A stretch of DNA of 6,827 nucleotides from Woeseiaceae bacterium (GCA_022615525.1 JAKEGN010000422.1:1-6827); one strand, 5' to 3'. Counted from the first letter of the stretch, positions 1-5,431 are shown. Translations and numbers: made by a program. Notes: generated by a model not told the origin, from the letters alone.

Positions 1-422
1 GGAATCTCGTTTTCAGCGAATAGTGCGGCCTCAAGTGTCTCGTCGCCGACGCCAAACCCGCCAATCAATTCCCCGGTGAAGAAAAGATGCACCTGGCCGG
101 CGTCGACCACGTCGACCGAGGCAAACAGCCGCCCGACCCTGACCGTCGCGCAAGCCTCCTCCAGTGTTTCCCTGGCGGCGCCTTCGGCAATGGTTTCACC
201 GAGCTCGAGAAAACCTGCCGGCACGGTCCAGAAACCGGCTCGCGGCTCGATGGCTCGCCGGCACAGCAGAATTTTCTGCTCCTGTACCGGCACGCAGCCG
301 ACCACGATGTTCGGGTTCTGGTAATGCGTCGTATTGCAGTAATCGCAGATCCAGCGATCGCGGCTGTCGCCGGCGGGCTTTCTTCTGGCGACCAGACTGC
401 CGCAACTTGAACAGTATCTCAT
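1..422 (-). CDS. Zinc-ribbon Nudix hydrolase (3' end outside the window)
   Basis: Read on the minus strand from the ATG at 422-420, the frame stays open to the window edge (140 full codons seen). Residues 4-29 hold two CxxC pairs (C4/C7 and C26/C29), an N-terminal zinc ribbon. The Nudix box follows at residues 70-92: G70, E76, then R84-E85 and E88-E89, the residues that bind the metal ion. Nudix enzymes cleave nucleoside diphosphates linked to another group. Zinc-ribbon members include NADH pyrophosphatase relatives and ADP-ribose or FAD hydrolases, so the substrate cannot be told from here. The usual glycine after the EE pair is a cysteine (C91); substitution at this place is, from memory, common in this subfamily. 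No Shine-Dalgarno sequence precedes the ATG, and a promoter-like sequence ends 9 nt before it. It faces the same way as the tRNA-Leu upstream but is separated from it by a terminator. Family call is firm, substrate open. Confidence 0.94.
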   Translation of the reverse strand, partial: MRYCSSCGSLVARRKPAGDSRDRWICDYCNTTHYQNPNIVVGCVPVQEQKILLCRRAIEPRAGFWTVPAGFLELGETIAEGAARETLEEACATVRVGRLFASVDVVDAGQVHLFFTGELIGGFGVGDETLEAALFAENEI

Positions 423-431
423 TGAAAATCG

Positions 432-461
432 ATGGTAGCGCAGCGCATCTGACGGCCTCAA
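432..461 (-). promoter_or_regulatory. Probable promoter of the Nudix gene
   Basis: On the minus strand, TTGAGG (461-456) resembles a -35 box (4 of 6 matches to TTGACA). After an 18-nt spacer comes TACCAT (437-432), a plausible -10 box (4 of 6 matches to TATAAT). Transcription would start about 7 nt further on, almost at the ATG at 422, so the mRNA would have little or no leader. That fits the missing Shine-Dalgarno sequence. The promoter lies just past the tRNA terminator, as expected for an independent transcript. Prediction by eye only. Confidence 0.5.
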
Positions 462-466
462 TACGG

Positions 467-499
467 AAAATCCCGGCCTGCCGTCCGGGCTTGCGGGAT
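467..499 (-). terminator. Intrinsic terminator of the tRNA-Leu gene
   Basis: On the minus strand, ATCCCG (499-494) pairs with CGGGAT (475-470). It is extended by GCC (490-488) pairing with GGC (478-476) across a 3-nt bulge, giving nine base pairs around a 9-nt loop. The stem's last T and the next three bases make a T4 run (470-467). The hairpin begins 5 nt after the tRNA's CCA end, the usual place for a tRNA terminator. The T run is short, so efficiency may be moderate. Confidence 0.72.
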
Positions 500-504
500 C
501 CATG

Positions 505-591
505 TGGTGCCGGGAGGGAGAATCGAACTCCCACTTTGTTTCCAAAACCGGATTTTGAGTCCGGCGCGTCTACCAGTTCCGCCATCCCGGC
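505..591 (-). tRNA. tRNA-Leu, anticodon CAA
   Basis: The minus strand folds as an 87-nt class II tRNA. The acceptor stem GCCGGGA (591-585) pairs with TCCCGGC (515-509), followed by discriminator A (508) and an encoded CCA (507-505). The anticodon stem CCGGA/TCCGG encloses the loop CTCAAAA, so positions 34-36 read CAA (557-555), which decodes UUG. The D-loop contains the GGTAGAC element. The long variable arm (TTTG-GAAA-CAAA) is typical of tRNA-Leu. The T-arm is GGGAG-TTCGATT-CTCCC. All stems pair without mismatches, so it should be functional. It is divergent from the sigma-factor gene and followed by a terminator. Confidence 0.97.
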
Positions 592-603
592 CGGGTCATT
601 GGC

Positions 604-632
604 GCGGGTCCGGAATATTTTCCAGGGCCCGC
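604..632. repeat. Imperfect dyad between tRNA-Leu and the sigma-factor gene
   Basis: GCGGG (604-608) and GGAA (612-615) are mirrored by TTCC (620-623) and CCCGC (628-632), around a TATT centre with a small asymmetric internal loop. On the minus strand this would form a hairpin in the tRNA precursor leader. On the plus strand it lies about 100 nt before the sigma factor. It could be an RNA processing structure or a protein-binding site, or chance in GC-rich DNA. Confidence 0.4.
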
Positions 633-646
633 GGCGAGGGCTGCCA

Positions 647-676
647 AGTATAGGTGGCACATCGTGCGGATGCCAC
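647..676 (-). promoter_or_regulatory. Possible promoter of tRNA-Leu
   Basis: Minus-strand GTGGCA (676-671; 4 of 6 matches to TTGACA), an 18-nt spacer and TATACT (652-647; 5 of 6 matches to TATAAT) form a fair sigma-70 promoter. The start would fall near 640, giving a precursor leader of about 50 nt. The sequence after the -10 box is GC-rich, as is common for stable-RNA promoters under stringent control. The -35 box also forms one arm of a TGCCAC/GTGGCA inverted repeat. Confidence 0.45.
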
Positions 677-716
677 ACCGGCCGGGGCGAAGTTTGCGAC
701 CTTTTGGCGCGCGACT

Positions 717-729
717 GCATCTAAGATGC
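717..729. promoter_or_regulatory. Perfect dyad just before the sigma-factor start (candidate operator)
   Basis: GCATCT (717-722) and AGATGC (724-729) are exact inverted repeats around a single A. The dyad ends 5 nt before the preferred ATG at 735. It contains TAAGAT (722-727), which matches 4 of 6 positions of a -10 box and would place the start of transcription at about 734-735. A repressor or dimeric activator bound here could control the sigma operon. No convincing -35 box is visible 16-18 nt upstream. Confidence 0.4.
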
Positions 730-734
730 GGACT

Positions 735-1346
735 ATGAGCAAATTCCTCGATATCCAGATCGATCCGGGCATCGTGCGGCTTGCGGCCCGCGGCGATTCG
801 AGGGCTCATGAGATCATTTATCGCACCTTCGGCACGCCCGTGTATTCCATCTGTCTTCGATTCACCCGAGTTCCGGCGCAGGCCGAAGACCTGCTGCAGG
901 AAACTTTCATCGAAGTCATCCGCAGCATACGCAGTTTTCGCGGTGATGCGCCGCTCGGTGCCTGGATACGGCGTATCGCGGTAACGAAGTCGCTCATGTA
1001 CCTGCGGTCCGCCTGGCACAGCCGGGGCCAGAGCCTGGACGATGACTTTGACGAGGCCGCTGCGGTCCAGGCGGAAGGACACTCGGAGTTCTCGTCGCCG
1101 GATGAAGCGATGGATCTGGATGCGGCACTTGCGAATCTGCCGGCGATCAGCCGCACCGTCGTGTGGCTGCATGACGTCGAGGGATTCACGCACAAGGAAA
1201 TCGCCGACCTCATGGGCAAGACCGAAAGCTTCTCGAAGTCGCAATTGTCACGAGCCTATCAGCGGTTGCGCCCGTTGCTTGACGAAGGAGCGCGCATCGA
1301 CGCGGCAGATGATGCCGCATTCGGTTCGTGCAATGCGACGAATTAG
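735..1346 (+). CDS. ECF-type RNA polymerase sigma factor
   Basis: With the ATG at 735 the protein has 203 residues, normal for an ECF (group 4) sigma factor. Region sigma-2 spans about residues 15-92: the core-binding part reads AEDLLQETFIEVI (50-62), and the -10-recognising part PLGAWIRRIAVTKSLMYLR follows (73-91). A variable acidic linker (about 100-130) leads to sigma-4 (about 130-183), with the helix-turn-helix HKEIADLMGKTESFSKSQLSR that reads the -35 box. It would direct RNA polymerase to a small regulon. In-frame alternatives are ATG at 726 and GTG at 654; both add residues unlike a sigma N-terminus. The last residues (GSCNATN) lie outside the fold. The gene is followed 17 nt later by a membrane protein, the usual place of an anti-sigma factor, and then by a PDZ protein. 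No GGAAC-type autoregulated ECF promoter was found upstream. Family is secure; the signal and targets are unknown. Confidence 0.9.
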   Translation: MSKFLDIQIDPGIVRLAARGDSRAHEIIYRTFGTPVYSICLRFTRVPAQAEDLLQETFIEVIRSIRSFRGDAPLGAWIRRIAVTKSLMYLRSAWHSRGQSLDDDFDEAAAVQAEGHSEFSSPDEAMDLDAALANLPAISRTVVWLHDVEGFTHKEIADLMGKTESFSKSQLSRAYQRLRPLLDEGARIDAADDAAFGSCNATN

Positions 1347-1363
1347 ACAGCAGGCGAATCTTT

Positions 1364-1972
1364 ATGACCGATGGCACGAAATTACAGGACGACCCGATGA
1401 TTTGTGGACTCAACATGGCGCATCGCGATTTGTTGCAGCGGAAGCTCCGGGAACTCCCGGATACCCCGCCGCCGCGTGCCATCTGGCAACGGATCGAAGC
1501 GCAGGCCAGGGCCGAAGGATTGTTCGCCGCCAAGCGCCTGGGCCAGCCGATGAAGTGGCTGGCGGGCGCAGCGATTGCAGCTGCGGTCGCCCTGTTCGCA
1601 TTGCGGCTGCCGCTGGCGCCGGAGGCGCAGGTGCCGGGCAATGTGTTCTCCACGGAGCCGCCGTACCAGGAAGCGACAGGTGAGTCAGCAAGCGTCAATC
1701 AACTGCGCGCGGTGAATGCGTTGATGGTGCGTTCACGTGAACTCGAGAGCAACTTGCGTGCATTGCCGGAGCAGCCGCAGCTGGTACAGGCGGGCACGGC
1801 GGCGACCATCCTGGATCTCGAAGACCGGATAGCGACGATCGATTCGGTTTTGAATGATTCGGGCAATCAACTGACAGCGGCACAAAGCGAGGCATATTGG
1901 CGCGAGCGGGTGCGGCTCATGAATTCGCTCGTGCGGTTGCGCTATGCGCAGGCACAGCGCAGTTCGTTCTGA
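1364..1972 (+). CDS. Single-pass membrane protein, probable anti-sigma factor
   Basis: The 202-residue product (from ATG 1364) has a cytoplasmic part of about 64 residues, one transmembrane segment (about 65-84, WLAGAAIAAAVALFALRLPL) and a periplasmic part rich in predicted helix (about 100-202). The cytoplasmic part has an LRELPDTPPPRAIWQRIEAQ stretch that recalls, from memory, proteins encoded beside ECF sigma factors. There is no HxxxCxxC zinc motif, so it is not a classical ZAS anti-sigma factor. Topology and position directly after the sigma gene suggest it holds the sigma factor at the membrane and releases it on a periplasmic signal. AGG at 1352-1354 is a weak Shine-Dalgarno sequence 9 nt before this ATG. 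An in-frame ATG at 1328 would overlap the sigma gene by 19 nt and is less likely. The coding call is strong; the function is inferred from position and topology. Confidence 0.85.
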   Translation: MTDGTKLQDDPMICGLNMAHRDLLQRKLRELPDTPPPRAIWQRIEAQARAEGLFAAKRLGQPMKWLAGAAIAAAVALFALRLPLAPEAQVPGNVFSTEPPYQEATGESASVNQLRAVNALMVRSRELESNLRALPEQPQLVQAGTAATILDLEDRIATIDSVLNDSGNQLTAAQSEAYWRERVRLMNSLVRLRYAQAQRSSF

Positions 1973-2012
1973 TCGGAATTGCAAATTGGTAATTGGGCGG
2001 CGCGAATTCCGA
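1973..2012. repeat. AT-rich element: three AATTG heptads inside an inverted repeat
   Basis: TCGGAATT (1973-1980) and AATTCCGA (2005-2012) are exact inverted repeats 24 nt apart. AATTG occurs at 1977, 1984 and 1991, an exact 7-nt period. This AT-rich patch stands out in GC-rich surroundings and begins right after the stop codon of the membrane protein. It could be an mRNA hairpin, a protein-binding site or a remnant promoter; no good -35/-10 pair was found. Confidence 0.5.
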
Positions 2013-2023
2013 ATGCGGCCGCC

Positions 2024-2029
2024 GAGGAG
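2024..2029 (+). promoter_or_regulatory. Strong ribosome binding site of the PDZ protein
   Basis: GAGGAG ends 7 nt before the ATG at 2037, near-ideal spacing. It fixes the start and contrasts with the weak or missing sites of the other genes here, which suggests the PDZ protein is made in larger amounts than the regulators upstream. Confidence 0.75.
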
Positions 2030-2036
2030 TGAGTAG

Positions 2037-3050
2037 ATGGATAACAGCGGGAAATCTCTGTTGGCACTGGCGGTACTTCTGCTGACGGGGCCGGCGCTGG
2101 CACAGCAGCCCGAGGCACAGGCAGACGTCGAGAGGCGCCAGGCCGAACTCCGGCAAGAGCAGGCGGAGATCGAGGAACGCATGCGCGAAGCGGAGCAACA
2201 GCTGGCGGAGGCGGCCCGGCAGATCGCGGAGCTGAGTTCAAGGCAGTTGCCGCGCGTTGCGGAATTCAACCGGAAAATTCACATCGAACAACGGCCGCGG
2301 CTGGGCGTAACCATAGGCAGCGACGAGCCGGGGCCGGTACCGGGCGTGCAGATTCTGGGCGTGTCGCCTGGTGGTGCGGCCGATGATTCGGGGCTGCGCG
2401 CGGGCGACACCATAACCGCCATCAACGGCGAGTCGATGACTGCCGAAAGCGCCGCCGAGGCGGATCGCAAGTTGCTCGATTTCATGGCGGGTGTCGAGGA
2501 AGGGGACGAGCTGAAGGTCGATTACCTGCGCGATGGCAAGGCCGGAAACATTGAGGTGTCGCCGCGCATGGGCAGCTCATTCTCATTCGACGGCCCGAGT
2601 TTCGGTTTTGCGGCACCGGTCGCGCCGATGGAGCGCGTGATGCCCGGTGCCGAAAGCTGGGTATGGTTTCCCAGGGGCAGTGGCTTTGGCGACATGGAAC
2701 TCGTGACCCTGACTGAAAAGCTCGGCAAGTACTTCGGCACGGACAAGGGTTTGCTGGTCGTTCGAGCTCCGGAGAACGAGAGCTTCAAGCTGGAGGATGG
2801 CGATGTGATCCAGCGCATCGACGGACGCGAGCCGACATCGGTCTCGCACGCCATGCGCATCCTTGGTTCGTATCAGACGGGCGAGAAATTCGAGATCGAG
2901 ATCATGCGCGAGCGGAAGCGGCAGACGCTCAGTGTGGAGATGCCGGACAACCGCCAGAGCCGGACCGGGGTCGTGATCGCCCCGCGGGCGGTCATGGCGG
3001 TGCCCGCGGCCCCTGCAGCGCCCCCGGCGAAAGTCGACGAGCGCACCTGA
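2037..3050 (+). CDS. Exported coiled-coil protein with PDZ domains
   Basis: The 337-residue protein starts with a signal peptide (hydrophobic LLALAVLLLTGPALA, likely cut after A22, before QQ). Residues 24-70 form a charged, Glu/Gln/Arg-rich heptad coiled coil, suggesting an oligomer. PDZ domain 1 spans about 87-175, with the ligand-binding loop at RLGVTIG and the typical SGLRAGDTITAINGE strand-turn. Residues 180-215 are Gly/Pro/Phe-rich. A second, more divergent PDZ-like domain spans about 220-303 (LEDGDVIQRIDGREP). The tail is Ala/Pro-rich. No protease motif is present, so it is not a DegS/HtrA or RseP enzyme; it probably binds C-termini or unfolded segments of envelope proteins. It follows the sigma and membrane-protein genes by 64 nt and is probably in the same operon. 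A role as the periplasmic sensor or partner of the anti-sigma protein is an inference. Export and PDZ calls are strong. Confidence 0.9.
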   Translation: MDNSGKSLLALAVLLLTGPALAQQPEAQADVERRQAELRQEQAEIEERMREAEQQLAEAARQIAELSSRQLPRVAEFNRKIHIEQRPRLGVTIGSDEPGPVPGVQILGVSPGGAADDSGLRAGDTITAINGESMTAESAAEADRKLLDFMAGVEEGDELKVDYLRDGKAGNIEVSPRMGSSFSFDGPSFGFAAPVAPMERVMPGAESWVWFPRGSGFGDMELVTLTEKLGKYFGTDKGLLVVRAPENESFKLEDGDVIQRIDGREPTSVSHAMRILGSYQTGEKFEIEIMRERKRQTLSVEMPDNRQSRTGVVIAPRAVMAVPAAPAAPPAKVDERT

Positions 3051-3102
3051 AGATCTTTGCAGCCGGGGATTTGACTCGGGCGGCAATCGGCCGGGGCTCT
3101 GC

Positions 3103-3108
3103 TACCAT
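3103..3108 (+). promoter_or_regulatory. Possible -10 box of queA
   Basis: TACCAT lies 8 nt before the queA ATG, so transcription would begin at or next to the start codon (3115-3117). A weak -35 match, GCGGCA (3080-3085, 3 of 6), sits 17 nt upstream. The TTGACT at 3071-3076 is too far away (26 nt). The same GCTACCAT box stands before the Nudix gene. No Shine-Dalgarno sequence precedes queA. Confidence 0.4.
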
Positions 3109-3116
3109 GCGCGCCC

Positions 3117-4151
3117 ATGCAATTGTCCGATTTCGATTACGAGCTGCCGAATGAACTGATCGCGCGTTTTCCACCGCACAATCGGCGCGACAGCCGGCTG
3201 CTGGTCGCCGACGCAGCGAGCGGGGCGTTCGTCGACAGCGGATTTGCCAGCCTGCCGCGAATTCTGCGGCCGGGCGACCTGCTGGTATTCAACGACACGC
3301 GCGTGATCCGGGCACGGATTCACGGCCGCAAGACTTCCGGCGGGAAGGTCGAAATACTGCTCGAACGTATTACCGGCGAAACCTGCGCCCTCGCGCAGCT
3401 GCGCGCCAGCAAGACACCGGTGACGCGTACGGAGCTCCGGCTGCCCGCCGGGGTTACTGCAACGGTGACCGGCCGTGACGGCGAATTCTTCGGTCTCGAG
3501 TTTTCCACGCCGGTTCTCACCTACCTGGAGCAACACGGCGAAGTACCGTTGCCTCCGTACCTTGGCCGGGATGCTCACCCCGACGACAGCGAGCGCTACC
3601 AGACCGTCTACGCGAAACAGGCGGGGGCGGTGGCGGCGCCGACGGCGGGCCTGCATTTCGACAACGAGCTGTTGCAGGAGACACTGAATCAGGGGGCAAC
3701 GCATGCGTTCGTCACCCTGCACGTCGGCGCAGGAACGTTCCAGAATCTTCGCCAGGAATCCATAGACGCAAATCGCCTGCACAGTGAAGCTGTGACGGTA
3801 GACGCGTCCGTTTGTGTTGCGGTCAACCGGGCGCGAGAGCGCGGCGGCCGGGTGATCGCGGTCGGCACGACCTCGGCACGCGCACTGGAATCCGCAGCGG
3901 CCGGCGGCAGCATCCAGCCCATGCAGGGAGAGACGGACCTGTTCATCCGGCCGGGGTACCGGTTTCGCTGCGTCGATGCGTTGTTGACCAACTTCCACCT
4001 GCCCCGGTCGTCGCTGCTCATGCTTGTGGCGGCATTTGCCGGCCGGGAGTTCGTGCTGCGGGCTTACCGCCATGCCGTGGCTGCACAATACCGCTTCTTC
4101 AGTTACGGTGATGCGATGCTTCTCTTGCCACCGGGCAACGCGCCGTCATGA
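3117..4151 (+). CDS. queA: tRNA preQ1(34) S-adenosylmethionine ribosyltransferase-isomerase QueA
   Basis: QueA transfers and isomerises the ribosyl part of S-adenosylmethionine onto preQ1 at position 34 of tRNA, making epoxyqueuosine in the cytoplasm. The 344-residue length is normal for the family. Family signatures are visible in order: the N-terminal FDYELPNELIARFPP (6-20), LLVFNDTRVIRAR (55-67), GGKVEILLER (75-84), YQTVYAKQAGAVAAPTAGLHF (161-181), TLHVGAGTF (200-208), GTTSARALE (250-258), TNFHLPRSSLLMLVAAFAG (291-309) and the C-terminal YRFFSYGDAMLL (325-336). The ATG at 3117 matches the family N-terminus. It has no Shine-Dalgarno sequence and may be translated from a leaderless mRNA. Its stop overlaps the tgt start as ATGA, so the two are translationally coupled. 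The preceding PDZ gene ends 66 nt upstream with no visible terminator, so read-through is possible. Confidence 0.99.
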   Translation: MQLSDFDYELPNELIARFPPHNRRDSRLLVADAASGAFVDSGFASLPRILRPGDLLVFNDTRVIRARIHGRKTSGGKVEILLERITGETCALAQLRASKTPVTRTELRLPAGVTATVTGRDGEFFGLEFSTPVLTYLEQHGEVPLPPYLGRDAHPDDSERYQTVYAKQAGAVAAPTAGLHFDNELLQETLNQGATHAFVTLHVGAGTFQNLRQESIDANRLHSEAVTVDASVCVAVNRARERGGRVIAVGTTSARALESAAAGGSIQPMQGETDLFIRPGYRFRCVDALLTNFHLPRSSLLMLVAAFAGREFVLRAYRHAVAAQYRFFSYGDAMLLLPPGNAPS

Positions 4152-5278
4152 AATTCGAAATATTCTCGACCAGTGCTGCCGCGAGACGCGGGGTCATGCG
4201 ATTCCGGCGCGGCAACGTACGAACGCCGGCATTCATGCCGGTGGGTACCTACGGCACGGTCAAGAGCGTGACGCCGGAGGAAGTCAGCGCCGACGGCGCC
4301 GACATGATCCTCGGTAATACCTTCCACCTGATGCTGCGCCCGGGCACCGACGTTATTCGCCTGCATGGCGGGCTGCACGAGTTCATGCACTGGCCCGGCC
4401 CGATACTCACCGACTCCGGCGGTTTCCAGGTCTTCTCGCTCGCGGCGATGCGCAAGCTCGACGAAGAGGGCGTGAAATTCCGCTCGCCGGTCAATGGCGA
4501 CGAGGTCCTGCTCACGCCGGAACGCTCGATGCAGGTGCAGCACGATCTCAATGCAGATGTTGCGATGATCTTTGACGAATGCACGCATTATCCCGCGACC
4601 GAAGAGCACGCAAGTGCGTCCATGAAGTTGTCATTGCGGTGGGCGGCTCGCAGCCGGCGGCATTTCGACGAACTCAAACGGCTGGAACCGGACCGGGGCG
4701 AGGCGCTGTTCGGTATCGTGCAGGGCGGGGTGCACCGCCATTTGCGCGATGCGTCCCTGGCGGGCCTGGTTGCGATCGGTTTCGACGGTTACGCCGTGGG
4801 CGGGCTTGCGGTCGGCGAACCTGAAACCGAACGGATCGGTGTGCTCGATCACCTGATGCCGTCGATGCCGGCCGACAAGCCACGTTACCTGATGGGCGTC
4901 GGCACACCGCTCGACATCGTCGATTCGGTGCTGCGTGGCATCGACATGTTCGATTGCGTCATGCCAACCCGACATGCGCGAAACGGCCAGCTGTTCACGT
5001 CTACCGGTGTGGTGAAGATACGCAACGCGCAATACGCCAGGGACACGGGACCGATAGACCCATCCTGCGACTGCTACACCTGCAGGAACTACAGTCGCGC
5101 TTATTTGCGGCACCTGGAAAAATGCGGCGAGATACTCGGTCCGCGGCTCGCCACGCTGCACAATCTGCATTACTACCAGCGCCTGATGGAAGCCATCCGC
5201 GACGCGATCGACCGCGGCACCCTGGCCGCGTTGCGCAGTGAGACCGCCGCCAGCTACGGGGAGGCCGGCGTCGAGTAG
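4148..5278 (+). CDS. tgt: tRNA-guanine(34) transglycosylase Tgt
   Basis: Bacterial Tgt swaps the wobble guanine of GUN anticodons (Asn, Asp, His, Tyr) for preQ1, the step before QueA. The 376 residues match the family length. The active-site Asp of TDSGGFQVFS is D89. The nucleophilic Asp lies in GIDMFDCVMPTR and is D269 by spacing to the zinc site. FGIVQGG (188-194) and GYAVGGLAVGE (214-224) line the substrate pocket. The zinc ligands are C307, C309, C312 (CDCYTC) and H338 (TLHNL). All key residues are present, so the enzyme should be active as a homodimer. The start codon overlaps the queA stop (ATGA). A GC-rich inverted repeat without a T run follows the stop codon. The gene order with yajC and secD downstream matches that of E. 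coli. Confidence 0.99.
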   Translation: MKFEIFSTSAAARRGVMRFRRGNVRTPAFMPVGTYGTVKSVTPEEVSADGADMILGNTFHLMLRPGTDVIRLHGGLHEFMHWPGPILTDSGGFQVFSLAAMRKLDEEGVKFRSPVNGDEVLLTPERSMQVQHDLNADVAMIFDECTHYPATEEHASASMKLSLRWAARSRRHFDELKRLEPDRGEALFGIVQGGVHRHLRDASLAGLVAIGFDGYAVGGLAVGEPETERIGVLDHLMPSMPADKPRYLMGVGTPLDIVDSVLRGIDMFDCVMPTRHARNGQLFTSTGVVKIRNAQYARDTGPIDPSCDCYTCRNYSRAYLRHLEKCGEILGPRLATLHNLHYYQRLMEAIRDAIDRGTLAALRSETAASYGEAGVE

Positions 5279-5299
5279 GCGCGCCGGTACCGGACGCGC
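5279..5299 (+). repeat. GC-rich inverted repeat right after the tgt stop codon
   Basis: GCGCG (5279-5283) pairs with CGCGC (5295-5299), and between them lies the palindrome CCGGTACCGG (5284-5293). No T run follows, so it is not a standard intrinsic terminator. It may protect the 3' end of the queA-tgt message or slow polymerase before the yajC promoter. Confidence 0.4.
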
Positions 5300-5368
5300 T
5301 CGCCCGGGTTCCCGCGCCTGTTCCCACGCTTGAATCGATGCAGCGGGGCCCCACGTCTTTGCTTCCTG

Positions 5369-5377
5369 TGCCATAAT
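5369..5377 (+). promoter_or_regulatory. Extended -10 promoter of yajC-secD
   Basis: TGCCATAAT combines an extended -10 TG (5369-5370) with CATAAT (5372-5377, 5 of 6 matches to TATAAT). No -35 box is recognisable 16-18 nt upstream, which is common for extended -10 promoters. The start would fall near 5384-5386, giving a leader of about 46-48 nt whose first bases run into a T7 tract (5387-5393). It would let yajC-secD be expressed independently of queA-tgt. Confidence 0.55.
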
Positions 5378-5397
5378 GGCGCGCTATTTTTTTGAGG

Positions 5398-5418
5398 CTC
5401 AGGCGGCAAGTGCCTGAG
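5398..5418 (+). promoter_or_regulatory. Hairpin in the yajC leader
   Basis: CTCAGGC (5398-5404) pairs exactly with GCCTGAG (5412-5418) around a 7-nt loop, and the pair can be extended inward by one G-U. The hairpin ends 4 nt before the likely Shine-Dalgarno sequence TGGAAG (5423-5428). No T run follows, so it is not a terminator. It could stabilise the message or set access to the ribosome binding site. Confidence 0.55.
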
Positions 5419-5431
5419 AAACTGGAAGATT

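Noticed and set aside
655..669. TGGCAC at 655 as a sigma-54 promoter -24 box
   Set aside because: The required GC of the -12 box is not at the right distance (668-669 reads GG).
164..724. Open frames on both strands across the Nudix and tRNA region
   Set aside because: They read through the tRNA and its terminator and conflict with the well-supported Nudix frame.
654..734. GTG at 654 as the sigma-factor start
   Set aside because: It would add 27 residues unlike sigma N-termini and run across the likely promoter and dyad; ATG 735 (or 726) fits the family better.
570..1244. A minus-strand open frame opposite the sigma factor
   Set aside because: It runs into the tRNA-Leu gene and lies against a clear sigma-2/sigma-4 protein.
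1328..1363. ATG at 1328 as the start of the membrane protein
   Set aside because: It overlaps the sigma gene by 19 nt; ATG 1364 has a weak AGG site at acceptable spacing. The choice is not certain.
3059..3102. Repeated GCCGGGG (3062 and 3090) before queA as a terminator or operator
   Set aside because: They are direct, not inverted, repeats in GC-rich DNA with no T run; probably chance.
3102..4088. A 328-codon open frame on the minus strand opposite queA
   Set aside because: It mirrors queA codon structure in GC-rich DNA, shows no recognisable domain and has a composition typical of antisense frames (Arg, His and Gln rich).
4631..5374. A 247-codon open frame on the minus strand opposite tgt
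   Set aside because: tgt on the plus strand is complete with all catalytic and zinc residues; the antisense frame has no family features.
5368..5393. GTGCC-ATAAT-GGCGC followed by T7 as an intrinsic terminator after tgt
   Set aside because: The stem is only five pairs with one wobble and the T tract starts 4 nt later; the extended -10 promoter reading explains the same bases better.
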